Origin: UBA6059 sp965227155
GTDB lineage: Bacteria; Bacteroidota; Bacteroidia; Cytophagales; Cyclobacteriaceae
Direction: 5' to 3'
Assembly: GCA_965227155.1 (NCBI GenBank)
Contig: OZ245731.1
Coordinates: forward strand, 3,100,001 to 3,164,000
DNA length: 64,000 nucleotides
Under the pieces are notes generated by a model. It was not told the origin of the DNA. It searched no databases and saw only the letters and a list, made by a program, of their open reading frames with translations. The translations under genes and the position numbers were made by a program. Below, piece by piece: positions 34,149 to 42,418 of the stretch (positions within the stretch are counted from its first letter, which is position 1; every line of letters begins with the position of its first letter).

Positions 34149-35057
34149 ATGGCGAGTGGCAAGGCTAAAGCGTGGATTCAGGCCATGCGGCTCAGAACAC
34201 TTCCTTTGGCAATTGCCAGTATTATTCTCGGTAGCTTTCTTGCTGCAGCTAAGGGCTTCTTCGATCCCTGGATTTGTACCCTAAGTATTGTCACAACCCT
34301 GCTGTTACAGATTTTGTCTAACCTGAGCAATGATTACGGTGATACCATCCATGGTGTAGATAGCCAGCATAGGGAAGGGCCCAGCCGTACCGTTCAATCG
34401 GGATTAATTACTACCGGGGAAATGCTCAAGGCCATGTACCTCACCGGGTTTTTGGCTTTTATGGCCGGTCTTGCACTCATCTGGATTGCTTTTGCAAAGC
34501 AGCCGGTCTTGCTGATAGTATTTTTATTGCTTGGTCTACTGGCCATTTATGCGGCAGTGCGATACACCTCAGGTAAAAATCCCTACGGTTATCGAGGGCT
34601 GGGAGATGTCTATGTTTTGCTTTTTTTCGGCCTGGTAGGCGTAAAGGGTAGCTATTTTTTATACACTTCAAGCTTTGATTGGACGATTTTACTGCCTGCA
34701 GCAAGCTGTGGTCTTTTTGCAGTTGCAGTTTTAAATATCAACAACATCAGAGATATCAAATCAGACCAGCTTTCCGGTAAAAATTCCATCCCTGTGCGTC
34801 TGGGCCGAAGAAAGGCTATACTTTACCATTGGGCCATCCTTGCTACAGGGTTGGTGTGTGCCATTCTTTATGTAATGCTCCAAAACTCTGCGACCTTGCA
34901 CTGGCTATTCCTAATTACGCTTCCCTTGCTCTTTCTGAATGGCAAGGCTGTTTCTACAAAGGAAAAGCCTGCTGAGTTGGACCCATACCTCAAGCAAATG
35001 GCCTTAACAACACTGTTATTCGTGCTTACATTTGGGCTGGGTCAGGTATTGGGATAG
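34149..35057 (+). CDS. menA: 1,4-dihydroxy-2-naphthoate polyprenyltransferase
   Basis: 302 residues. UbiA-family integral membrane prenyltransferase with eight or so helices. The first aspartate-rich motif is NDYGDTIHGVDS and the second is DIKSDQLSGKNSIPVRLG, both typical of MenA. It attaches the polyprenyl tail to DHNA in menaquinone synthesis, the respiratory quinone of most Bacteroidota. Other men genes are not in the window. Confidence 0.93.
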   Translation: MASGKAKAWIQAMRLRTLPLAIASIILGSFLAAAKGFFDPWICTLSIVTTLLLQILSNLSNDYGDTIHGVDSQHREGPSRTVQSGLITTGEMLKAMYLTGFLAFMAGLALIWIAFAKQPVLLIVFLLLGLLAIYAAVRYTSGKNPYGYRGLGDVYVLLFFGLVGVKGSYFLYTSSFDWTILLPAASCGLFAVAVLNINNIRDIKSDQLSGKNSIPVRLGRRKAILYHWAILATGLVCAILYVMLQNSATLHWLFLITLPLLFLNGKAVSTKEKPAELDPYLKQMALTTLLFVLTFGLGQVLG

Positions 35058-35243
35058 GTTTATCTCTCATTATTCTGAAACTTAATTTCTTTATTTGCAT
35101 CAGGGTTTCATACATCTCTCATGGCATATCCTGTTGATCATCATACAATAAGCCCTGGGTTATTACTAATTTGCTACTAGTACCTAAAAGGAGATTGATC
35201 CTGAGATTTTATATATTTAGGTAACAACTAAAGCGAAATAAGC

Positions 35244-36095
35244 ATGAAATCGATCATAGTACCCACAGATTTTTCAGAGCAAGCAGAAAATGCGATGGAA
35301 CTGGCACTACAAATTGCCCGAAAGGGCGGAGGTAAAATCACACTGCTTCATGTCATCGACCATCCAACACCTAATACTTTCAATACCATGGGTATCGCTC
35401 AAACGGATTACGACCCTATGGAAAACCTTTACATCATGAAATTGATGGAAGCGGCAAAAGGAAAGCTGGAAGGCACAATGAATAGAGATGACCTCAAGGA
35501 TGTCAATCTGAATTATGAGTTGGTCATTGGTAAACCATACACAGAGATCGAGAAGTATATCACCTCGCTTGAGGCAGATTTGGTAGTAATGGGAACTTCA
35601 GGAGCTTCCGGATTTGAAGGGTTACTGCTTGGTTCTAATGCTGAGCGCGTTATTCGTAATGCACAATGCCCGGTAATCACTTGTAAGGAAAAAGTAGATC
35701 TGGACAAGATTAAGAATATTGTTTTTGCCTCGGATTTTGCAGGTAATCAGATGGATAAACTCATATCAAAAATTAAAGAGCTACAGGAATTTCTGGGAGC
35801 TAAGTTGAGTATGGTTAGGGTAAATACGCCCAATAGCTTCACTTCTACAAGGCATGATTTTAATTTGATGAAGGAGTTTGCCGACAAGTATCAACTTGAA
35901 AACTACACATTGGATATTTACAATGATTCCACCGAGGAGGAGGGCATTATGTATTTTGCTGATGATATTGATGCAGATATGATTGCACTGGGTACCCATG
36001 GGCGCAAAGGAATCTGGAACCTGGTGAGTGGTAGCATCGCTGAGGATGTGGTTAACCATACCAAAAGGGCAGTTTGGACATACAAATTGTACTAA
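35244..36095 (+). CDS. Tandem-domain universal stress protein
   Basis: 283 residues with two UspA domains: residues 1-150 (IIVPTDFSEQAENAMELAL, then VVMGTSGASGFEGLLLGSNAERVIRNAQCPV in parts) and 155-283 (NIVFASDFAGNQ, ending IALGTHGRKG...GSIAEDVVNHT). The GTxG...GSxA/E nucleotide-binding motif is present in both halves, so ATP binding is likely. Usp proteins respond to stress; the partner is unknown. Single gene followed by a clear terminator. A second Usp with less conserved motifs lies at 49856. Confidence 0.9.
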   Translation: MKSIIVPTDFSEQAENAMELALQIARKGGGKITLLHVIDHPTPNTFNTMGIAQTDYDPMENLYIMKLMEAAKGKLEGTMNRDDLKDVNLNYELVIGKPYTEIEKYITSLEADLVVMGTSGASGFEGLLLGSNAERVIRNAQCPVITCKEKVDLDKIKNIVFASDFAGNQMDKLISKIKELQEFLGAKLSMVRVNTPNSFTSTRHDFNLMKEFADKYQLENYTLDIYNDSTEEEGIMYFADDIDADMIALGTHGRKGIWNLVSGSIAEDVVNHTKRAVWTYKLY

Positions 36096-36136
36096 AGGGT
36101 CATTTGAAAATAATTTAAGCATTTCATCAAAAAGGT

Positions 36137-36168
36137 AAAGGAAGGCTAGACTGGCTTTCCTTTATTTG
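36137..36168 (+). terminator. Rho-independent terminator of the usp gene
   Basis: AAAGGAAGGC...GGCTTTCCTTT forms a stem of about 12 bp (with wobble pairs) and a 3-nt loop, followed by a T-rich run (TTTATTTG). It lies 42 nt after the stop codon. Confidence 0.8.
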
Positions 36169-36192
36169 TACCAACTAGTTTAGTCAGTTATT

Positions 36193-36537
36193 ATGAGTAG
36201 AAAGAATCAGAGTAGAAAAGGCGTGGTGTATTCAACCAATCCGAATTTTGAATATGAAGATTTTGAAGATCAGGAGGAAGAAACCCTGCCCAATAACCAG
36301 CAAAACCTAAAGGTGATGTTGGATAAAAAGTCGAGGGGCGGGAAACAAGTGACCCTCATCACAGGATTCATTGGCAGTGCGGAAGATTTAACCCAACTTG
36401 GCAAACTTCTGAAGTCCAAATGTGGTGTGGGAGGTAGCGTGAAGGATGGTGAGATTCTGATCCAGGGTGATTTTAGGGATAAGGTCCTTGAGCTGCTTAA
36501 AAAGGAAAACTACGGGGCAAAAAAAGTTGGAGGTTAA
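36193..36537 (+). CDS. SUI1/YciH-like translation factor (eIF1 homologue)
   Basis: 114 residues. An N-terminal acidic, low-complexity tail (about 1-38) precedes the SUI1 fold: KSRGGKQVTLITGFIGSAED, LGKLLKSKCGVGGSVKDGEILIQGD in parts, and a C-terminal helix (DKVLELLKKENY). This is the bacterial YciH/eIF1 family. E. coli YciH can discriminate start codons in vitro and acts in stress; the role here is inferred. Just upstream of the his leader. Confidence 0.9.
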   Translation: MSRKNQSRKGVVYSTNPNFEYEDFEDQEEETLPNNQQNLKVMLDKKSRGGKQVTLITGFIGSAEDLTQLGKLLKSKCGVGGSVKDGEILIQGDFRDKVLELLKKENYGAKKVGG

Positions 36538-36560
36538 GTTTCAAAATTAGATTGTTGATT

Positions 36561-36568
36561 TAGCTTTG
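36561..36568 (+). promoter_or_regulatory. Putative -7 promoter element of the his operon leader
   Basis: TAGCTTTG is an exact TAnnTTTG match. A weak -33 (TTTC) lies 18 nt upstream. Transcription would begin near 36572, only a few bases before the leader-peptide ATG at 36575, so the leader mRNA would be almost leaderless. Confidence 0.5.
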
Positions 36569-36574
36569 CATGCA

Positions 36575-36670
36575 ATGAAAAAAGCCAAGTTTCATACCTG
36601 TTCAAACCTCCATCAATACAAATGGCATCATCTTGGTGCCCATCACCATGGTGAACTCCATCATGCTTAA
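36575..36670 (+). CDS. His operon leader peptide (31 residues, nine histidines)
   Basis: ATG to TAA directly upstream of hisG. The peptide starts MKKAKFHTCSNLH, continues QYKWHHLGAHHHGE and ends LHHA. Nine of 31 codons are histidine, including HH, HHH and HH runs, which is far above expectation by chance. Such a peptide is the sensor of ribosome-mediated attenuation: ribosomes stall on His codons when charged tRNA-His is scarce. The segment between leader and hisG contains a short AATAAG-G-CTTATT palindrome, and GGCTT near 36673 can pair with AAGCC near 36584. No classical GC-rich terminator with a T-run is present, so the output mechanism is unclear. Confidence 0.8.
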   Translation: MKKAKFHTCSNLHQYKWHHLGAHHHGELHHA

Positions 36671-36719
36671 TAAGGCTTATTTCATCATTTCTTTCACTCA
36701 TTAATTTAATATTTATTCA

Positions 36720-37580
36720 ATGGATCAGAAGATCAGAATAGCCATCCAGAAATCAGGAAGGCTTAGCGAGGATTCTTTAAAACTGCTCAAAGAAAGTGGC
36801 ATCAAGTTCAACAACGGTGTGAAAAAGCTGATGGCTACCAGCTATAATTTTCCTGTTGAATTCCTCTTTTTAAGAGATGATGACATACCTGGCTATGTGG
36901 CAGATGGTGTGGCAGATTTGGGCATAGTGGGAGAAAATGAAGTGGCAGAAAAAGATAAGGCCGTGACCGTTGCAAAGAGGCTTGGCTTTTCGAAATGCCG
37001 GTTATCGCTGGCCATTCCCAAAAATGAGGAATATACAGGCCTTGATTATTTCCAGGGAGGTAGTATCGCAACCTCTTATCCAAAAATCCTTCAAAACTTT
37101 CTAGATAAACATAAGATTCAGGCTGATATACATGAGATCAGTGGTTCTGTTGAAATTGCTCCGGGTATAGGTCTGGCCGATGGAATATGTGATATCGTAA
37201 GCTCAGGCAGTACGCTGCTGAGTAATGGACTGAAGGAGGTAGAAACTATTTTTCAGTCAGAGGCGGTGCTGATCAAAAGACCAGACCTAACTAAGGAAAA
37301 ACAGGACATACTTGATAGATTGTTATTTAGGCTCAATGCAGTACAGCATGGTGCTGAAAATAAGTATGTATTATTGAACGCTCCAAATGACAGGATCAAT
37401 CGTATCATTGAAATATTGCCCGGCATGAAGAGTCCTACAGTACTCCCTTTGGCAGTGGACGGCTGGAGTTCTATCCATTCTGTAATCAACGAAGACCAGT
37501 TTTGGGAAGTGATAGAGCAGTTGAAAGAAGCAGGTGCACAGGGTATATTAGTGGTGCCTATAGAAAAAATGATTCTATAA
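36720..37580 (+). CDS. hisG: ATP phosphoribosyltransferase, long form
   Basis: 286 residues, the long HisG form with a C-terminal ACT-like regulatory domain (residues about 205-286, ending EAGAQGILVVPIEKM), so no HisZ partner is needed. The catalytic part has IAIQKSGRLSEDSLKLL, DLGIVGENEV and the phosphoribosyl-binding loop region ADGICDIVSSGSTL. It commits PRPP and ATP to histidine synthesis and is feedback-inhibited by histidine in this form. First gene of hisG-D-C-B; the leader peptide upstream adds transcriptional or translational control. hisD follows 1 nt after the stop. Confidence 0.95.
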   Translation: MDQKIRIAIQKSGRLSEDSLKLLKESGIKFNNGVKKLMATSYNFPVEFLFLRDDDIPGYVADGVADLGIVGENEVAEKDKAVTVAKRLGFSKCRLSLAIPKNEEYTGLDYFQGGSIATSYPKILQNFLDKHKIQADIHEISGSVEIAPGIGLADGICDIVSSGSTLLSNGLKEVETIFQSEAVLIKRPDLTKEKQDILDRLLFRLNAVQHGAENKYVLLNAPNDRINRIIEILPGMKSPTVLPLAVDGWSSIHSVINEDQFWEVIEQLKEAGAQGILVVPIEKMIL

Positions 37581-37581
37581 A

Positions 37582-38874
37582 ATGAAAATATTTATTCACC
37601 CCGAGCGATCAGAATGGTCGGCGATATTGCAGCGGCCATCCCACGATCAATCAAAAATTGAGAAGATAGTCAAACCTATCCTGGATAAGGTGCAAAGAGG
37701 TGGTGATAAAGCTTTGCGAAAATTTGCCCTGGAATACGACCATGTGGAGCTGGATAGCCTGATGGTAAGCCAGGCAGAAATAGAGCAGGCCTATTTGCAG
37801 GTTTCCGATGAGCTCAAGCAAGCTATCGGTCAGGCAAGAGATAATATTATTAAGTTTCATGAAGCTCAAAAATATAAGGACCTCATCCTGGAGACCATGC
37901 CGGGTGTGCTTTGCAGCCGTAGGAGTGTGCCCATCAAAAAGGTAGGGCTGTATGTGCCCGGCGGTTCGGCACCTTTATTTTCTACGGCATTGATGCTGGG
38001 GATACCGGCACGCATAGCCGGCTGTGAGGAAATAGTGATGGCTTCACCTACAGATGCCAAAGGGCAGGTCAATCCGGTTATATTATATACAGCAGATATG
38101 TTGGGCATTAAAACGATTGTGAAAATAGGGGGTGCACAGGCCATTGCCGCCATGGCATTTGGCACAGAATCCGTTCCCAAAGTAGATAAAATTTTTGGCC
38201 CTGGAAATCAATATGTGACTGTAGCCAAACAGCTTGTCAGTCGCGATACCGTGGCTATTGATATGCCTGCCGGACCCTCGGAGGTGGCAGTGATGGTAGA
38301 CAAAAATGCCAATCCCGCTTTTGCCGCAGCTGACCTGTTGTCCCAGGCCGAGCATGGATATGACAGTCAGGTGGTTTTGGTTTCTACCAGCAAAAAGATG
38401 GTAGACCGTGTGATGGAGGAGGTCGCACTTCAATTGGAGGCCCTACCCAGAAAGGACATTGCTAAGGTCGCCCTTGAAAGTAGCGTCGCTATTGTAGTAG
38501 ATGACGAGGAGGAGGCCATAGATTTGCTAAATGAATATGCCGCAGAACATTTGATCTTACAAGTCGATCAGCCCGATGAAATGGCAGATCATATCATCAA
38601 TGCCGGATCTGTCTTTCTAGGCCCTTATAGCCCCGAATCAGTGGGAGACTATGCCTCTGGCACTAACCATACCCTACCCACAAGTGGTTGGGCACGCTCT
38701 ATCGCAGGGGTTTCTTTGGATAGTTTTGTTAAAAAAATTACTTACCAAAAACTTACAGCTGAAGGGCTTAAAAATATTGGTAAGGTAGTGGAAACCATGG
38801 CTGAACACGAACAGCTCATGGCTCATAAAAATGCAGTGACCATCAGATTAAAATCGTTAGAAGAAAATGGCTGA
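37582..38874 (+). CDS. hisD: Histidinol dehydrogenase
   Basis: 430 residues. Oxidises L-histidinol to histidine in two NAD-dependent steps. Typical blocks are VGLYVPGGSAPLFSTALML, KIGGAQAIAAMAFGTE, KIFGPGNQYVTVAKQLV, IDMPAGPSEVAVM, DLLSQAEHGYDSQ and the catalytic glutamate-histidine region NEYAAEHLILQ, with zinc ligands in the EHGYDSQ segment and the late GTNHTLPTSG. The end overlaps hisC by 8 nt, so translation is coupled. Confidence 0.96.
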   Translation: MKIFIHPERSEWSAILQRPSHDQSKIEKIVKPILDKVQRGGDKALRKFALEYDHVELDSLMVSQAEIEQAYLQVSDELKQAIGQARDNIIKFHEAQKYKDLILETMPGVLCSRRSVPIKKVGLYVPGGSAPLFSTALMLGIPARIAGCEEIVMASPTDAKGQVNPVILYTADMLGIKTIVKIGGAQAIAAMAFGTESVPKVDKIFGPGNQYVTVAKQLVSRDTVAIDMPAGPSEVAVMVDKNANPAFAAADLLSQAEHGYDSQVVLVSTSKKMVDRVMEEVALQLEALPRKDIAKVALESSVAIVVDDEEEAIDLLNEYAAEHLILQVDQPDEMADHIINAGSVFLGPYSPESVGDYASGTNHTLPTSGWARSIAGVSLDSFVKKITYQKLTAEGLKNIGKVVETMAEHEQLMAHKNAVTIRLKSLEENG

Positions 38875-39913
38875 GATTAGGGAGTTGATTCGGCCTCACT
38901 TGCTGAATTTAAAACCTTATGCTTCAGCAAGAGATGACTATAGTGGCAAGGAAGGGGTATTTCTGGATGCCAACGAAAATAGTTTTGGATCTGCTACAGA
39001 TTCATTTTACAACAGATATCCGGATCCTTATCAAAGAGCCTTGAAGGCGAAAATTGCCCGGATGAAGCGTGTCAATGCAGATCAGGTATTTCTGGGAAAT
39101 GGAAGCGATGAGGCTATCGATTTGTTGATCAGGTTGTTTTGCGAGCCCACAAAGGATAATATTGTGATCCTACCTCCAACCTATGGCATGTATAAGGTAA
39201 GTGCCAGTATCCACAACGTTGGTGTGAAGGAGGTGCAATTGACAAAAGATTATCAAATTGATGTGGATGGGGTACTAAATGCATTGAATCCCAACAGTAA
39301 AATGATCTGGATATGCAGTCCCAACAATCCCACAGGTAATTTGATCAAGCAGGAGTTAATAGAGGAAGTGTTGCATAATTTTGGTGGCATAGTCGTGATT
39401 GATGAGGCATACCAGGATTTTGTAAAGTCTACCAGCTGGATTCGCCGATTGGAAGAATTTCCCAATCTGGTTGTCTTGCAAACTTTCAGCAAAGCCTGGG
39501 GGCTGGCCTCTTTACGGCTTGGGATGGCTTTTGCAGCTCCAGAGCTTATCGGTTGGTTCAACAAGATCAAGCCTCCCTACAATATCCCGGAACCCACGCA
39601 GGAGATAGCATTACAGGCGTTGGACAATCTGGATAATGTAAAAGCCATGATTGCCAATATTGTGTTGTTCAGGGAAATGCTGAAAGAAAAGCTGAAAGAC
39701 CTGACTTGCGTCCAAAAAATTTATCCTTCCGATGCTAATTTCCTGCTTGTAAGGTTTAAAAATGCCTCAGCGACTTTTCAACATCTACTGGATCAGAAGG
39801 TAATTGTAAGGAACAGGTCTAATGTGGTATTGTGTGATGACTGCCTGAGGATTACTGTGGGCACCAGACAGGAAAATGAAAGGTTGATTTCAGCATTGAG
39901 AAAGCTAACTTAG
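38867..39913 (+). CDS. hisC: Histidinol-phosphate aminotransferase
   Basis: 348 residues. PLP class-I aminotransferase. LDANENSFGSATDSF is the substrate arm; FLGNGSDEAIDLLIR, ICSPNNPTGNLI and VIDEAYQDF are the PLP-site blocks; the Schiff-base lysine is in LQTFSKAWGLASLRLGM. It overlaps hisD by 8 nt, the normal order for histidine operons of this phylum. Confidence 0.95.
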   Translation: MAEIRELIRPHLLNLKPYASARDDYSGKEGVFLDANENSFGSATDSFYNRYPDPYQRALKAKIARMKRVNADQVFLGNGSDEAIDLLIRLFCEPTKDNIVILPPTYGMYKVSASIHNVGVKEVQLTKDYQIDVDGVLNALNPNSKMIWICSPNNPTGNLIKQELIEEVLHNFGGIVVIDEAYQDFVKSTSWIRRLEEFPNLVVLQTFSKAWGLASLRLGMAFAAPELIGWFNKIKPPYNIPEPTQEIALQALDNLDNVKAMIANIVLFREMLKEKLKDLTCVQKIYPSDANFLLVRFKNASATFQHLLDQKVIVRNRSNVVLCDDCLRITVGTRQENERLISALRKLT

Positions 39914-39972
39914 CATTCCTGATTAGGGTAGACGACTAAAACCAATATTTGTATTAAAACAGCCTTAGGGGA

Positions 39973-41070
39973 ATGAAAAAAGTTTTATTTATTGACCGGG
40001 ACGGTACTATCATCAAGGAACCGGTTGAAGACCAACAGGTAGACAGTCTAAGTAAGCTGAGCTTTATTCCCGGTGCTATTTCAGCCCTAAAAGCCATAGC
40101 TACCTATACCGATTATGAATTGGTAATGGTTACAAACCAGGATGGTTTGGGTACAGTTTCCTTCCCTGAGGATACCTTTTGGCCAGCACATAATAAAATG
40201 CTGGAAGTGCTGGAAGGAGAGGGAGTCATCTTTTCAGAAATATTGATTGATCGATCATTTCCCCACGAAAACAAACCTACCAGAAAGCCGGGCATAGCCA
40301 TGCTCACGCATTACCAGACCGATGCATACGATTTGAGTAACTCCTACGTGATTGGAGATCGGTGGACTGACGTGGAACTCGCCAATAATCTGGGGTGTAA
40401 GGCTATCTGGTTCTCCGCTGAGACTAAGGCGGAACCGGCACTCTGCACAGATAGCTGGTCAGATATCTTCACATCGCTAAGAATGCCTGCAAGAGTAGCG
40501 ACAGTTATTCGTGAAACTAAAGAAACAAAAATAAACATTGAACTGAACCTGGATGGTGCCGGTAAAACCAGTTGCAATACCGGGCTGGGCTTTTTCGACC
40601 ATATGCTGGATCAATTGGGGAAGCATTCCGGGGCTGACCTGACCGTAGAGGTCGATGGTGATTTGCATATCGACGAACATCACACCATAGAAGATACAGC
40701 ATTGGCATTAGGAGAGGCATATTTGAAGGCCTTGGGAGATAAAAAAGGCATTACACGATACGGTTTTTTACTGCCCATGGATGATGTACTGACTCAGGTA
40801 GCCATTGATTTTGGGGGAAGGCCATGGCTGGTATGGGAGCCTGTATTTAAGCGTGAGATGGTTGGAGATATGCCCACCGAGATGTTTGAGCATTTCTTTA
40901 AATCATTTTCGGATACTGCCAAGTGCAACCTCAATATTAAGGCTGAGGGTAAAAATGAGCACCATAAAATAGAAGCCATCTTCAAAGCTTTTGCAAAAGC
41001 AATCAAGATGGCTGTACACAGAAATATCGAAGATTTAGATCAGCTGCCCAGTACTAAGGGGCTGCTTTAG
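39973..41070 (+). CDS. hisB: Bifunctional histidinol-phosphatase/imidazoleglycerol-phosphate dehydratase
   Basis: 365 residues. Residues 1-165 are a HAD phosphatase (FIDRDGTIIKEP, MVTNQDGLG, YVIGDRWTDVELA). The cysteines of the zinc loop found in the E. coli enzyme are absent; the segment reads SFPHENKPTRKPG. Residues about 175-365 are the dehydratase with the manganese motifs FFDHMLDQLGKHSG, DEHHTIEDTALALGEA and ending HRNIEDLDQLPSTKG. It catalyses steps six and eight of the pathway. 59-nt gap after hisC. It is the last his gene here; hisH, A, F and IE are missing, and its stop overlaps the convergent membrane gene. Confidence 0.95.
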   Translation: MKKVLFIDRDGTIIKEPVEDQQVDSLSKLSFIPGAISALKAIATYTDYELVMVTNQDGLGTVSFPEDTFWPAHNKMLEVLEGEGVIFSEILIDRSFPHENKPTRKPGIAMLTHYQTDAYDLSNSYVIGDRWTDVELANNLGCKAIWFSAETKAEPALCTDSWSDIFTSLRMPARVATVIRETKETKINIELNLDGAGKTSCNTGLGFFDHMLDQLGKHSGADLTVEVDGDLHIDEHHTIEDTALALGEAYLKALGDKKGITRYGFLLPMDDVLTQVAIDFGGRPWLVWEPVFKREMVGDMPTEMFEHFFKSFSDTAKCNLNIKAEGKNEHHKIEAIFKAFAKAIKMAVHRNIEDLDQLPSTKGLL

Positions 41071-41519
41071 AATCGAAATAACCGCTCGGCCTGATCAAAT
41101 GGTATTCGCGATAGCATAAGAACCAATGCCGTGGTAAAGTATATTGCCTGACGCTTAAATCGCTGTGTATCGTTTTTAGCTTTTTTGGATAGCGTACGGC
41201 CTACTTGTGCTAAAGCAATGGCAATGATCATCACAAAAATGTGTTCAACAGCCCAGTATCGGATACCACTATTTTTCATAGCTGCCCCAAAATCCTGAAA
41301 TGCTGCCTGAGTGATTGGGCTTAAAAAAACATAAAGAATTAGGCCTATGAGTAACTGAAGATGCATGGTGCCCACAAATCCGGCTGCCATACCATTATCG
41401 CCTTTTGAATAGCTTTTGTCACCCATCCAACCGGCTATAGATTTAACAATAACAACAAGGGCCAGGATAAGTACAATCCAGCGCAACCAGGAATGAATGA
41501 TCAATAAAAAGTCGTACAT
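41067..41519 (-). CDS. Small cytochrome-b-like membrane protein of unknown function
   Basis: 150 residues with four hydrophobic helices (about 5-30, 47-70, 88-108, 122-142). Histidines sit inside or next to helices (IIHSWLRW, GTMHLQLLIG, AVEHIFVMII), a pattern compatible with heme or metal binding in CopD/cytochrome-b561-like proteins, but the motif is not diagnostic. Known widely as a conserved hypothetical in Bacteroidota. Stop codon overlaps hisB's convergent stop by 4 nt. Confidence 0.7.
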   Translation of the reverse strand: MYDFLLIIHSWLRWIVLILALVVIVKSIAGWMGDKSYSKGDNGMAAGFVGTMHLQLLIGLILYVFLSPITQAAFQDFGAAMKNSGIRYWAVEHIFVMIIAIALAQVGRTLSKKAKNDTQRFKRQAIYFTTALVLMLSRIPFDQAERLFRF

Positions 41520-41608
41520 AGTATTTTTTGGGATAAAGTTAATAGATACTTAGCATCAACCCACGGCGAAATTGTTTGTTTGGAAGTTTAGAGCGTATTT
41601 GAAATAAT

Positions 41609-41914
41609 TTATCTGCTAATATTTGCACAATCTGTCATAGCCTTTTTTGCTATTTCCTTTTGACGGATGACCTCAATTGCATTTTCTTCTGCAATATTTT
41701 TTTGTCTAGCCGCCTCAGCAGCCGCTGCTACAGCTTCAGCAGCAGCTCGATTTGCTTGTTCAGTTAACCTTTCAGCCCTTTCCCTTTCAGCATTTGCCAT
41801 TTCACGGTATCGTATTACAAGCTTTTCTGCCTCATTGGATTGGCTCCATAAATAAAAGTTACTTAGACCCAAAATGATCACCAGAGTAATCAATAAGATT
41901 TTTAAGTTATCCAT
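41609..41914 (-). CDS. Membrane-anchored coiled-coil protein
   Basis: 101 residues. A signal anchor (about 4-24, ILLITLVIILGLSNFYLW) precedes a long charged helix with Ala-rich heptads (EQANRAAAEAVAAAAEAA). No domain recognised. It lies 8 nt after the coiled-coil gene 41923-42330, on the same strand, so the two are likely cotranscribed and may interact through their coiled coils. Function unknown. Confidence 0.6.
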   Translation of the reverse strand: MDNLKILLITLVIILGLSNFYLWSQSNEAEKLVIRYREMANAERERAERLTEQANRAAAEAVAAAAEAARQKNIAEENAIEVIRQKEIAKKAMTDCANISR

Positions 41915-41922
41915 GATATTAC

Positions 41923-42330
41923 CTATTGGTTCTTATACTGTTGCAATTCTTTTTCAAGGGCTGCTACTTTTTCGGCAAGAGCCTTTTCAGATGCCAGGGC
42001 CTTCTCTGTTAAGAGCCTCTGTTGATCAGCTGCCTCTTTGTACTTGCTAACCATGGCTGATTGCGCCTGATCCAGATCATCGATATCGATGTTGGATTCC
42101 TGTATGCTTTCCAGCATTTCATATTTTTGAATGAGCCTGTTCTTTTCAAGTAGTTTTTGCTCACATGCACTAACCATTGCATTCTGCATAGCATTTTGAA
42201 GGTCAGCAGGTTCTACTGTTGACTTAACTTTTTGGTCAGCATTAGTATTCGAAATACTTTGCTGTGCAGCGCATGGCATATAACTTATGGTGATTAGGAA
42301 GACAGTGAAGAAGAGTAAATTGCGATTCAT
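41923..42330 (-). CDS. Exported coiled-coil protein of unknown function
   Basis: 135 residues. A signal peptide ends near CAAQQ (about residue 24). The rest is mostly helical, with a heptad-rich C-terminus (EKALASEKALAEKVAALEKEL). A region rich in Asp (SNIDIDDLDQAQ) lies at about 78-90. No family recognised. First gene of a two-gene unit with the membrane-anchored coiled-coil protein. Divergent from the DUF4920 lipoprotein. Confidence 0.6.
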   Translation of the reverse strand: MNRNLLFFTVFLITISYMPCAAQQSISNTNADQKVKSTVEPADLQNAMQNAMVSACEQKLLEKNRLIQKYEMLESIQESNIDIDDLDQAQSAMVSKYKEAADQQRLLTEKALASEKALAEKVAALEKELQQYKNQ

Positions 42331-42367
42331 TTTCGATGGAACTTAGATTATAGATTGTAACTATATT

Positions 42368-42375
42368 TACTTTTG
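42368..42375 (+). promoter_or_regulatory. Putative -7 promoter element of the DUF4920 gene
   Basis: TACTTTTG matches TAnnTTTG exactly, 43 nt before the start codon of the DUF4920 lipoprotein gene. No clear -33 element was seen. Confidence 0.4.
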
Positions 42376-42418
42376 TATCAATTAAAGTACAGTATCAATA
42401 TCATTAAAGCAAAATAAA

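Noticed and set aside
36671..36719. Classical attenuator terminator before hisG
   Set aside because: The only palindrome is AT-rich with a one-base loop and no T-run, so I did not annotate a terminator.
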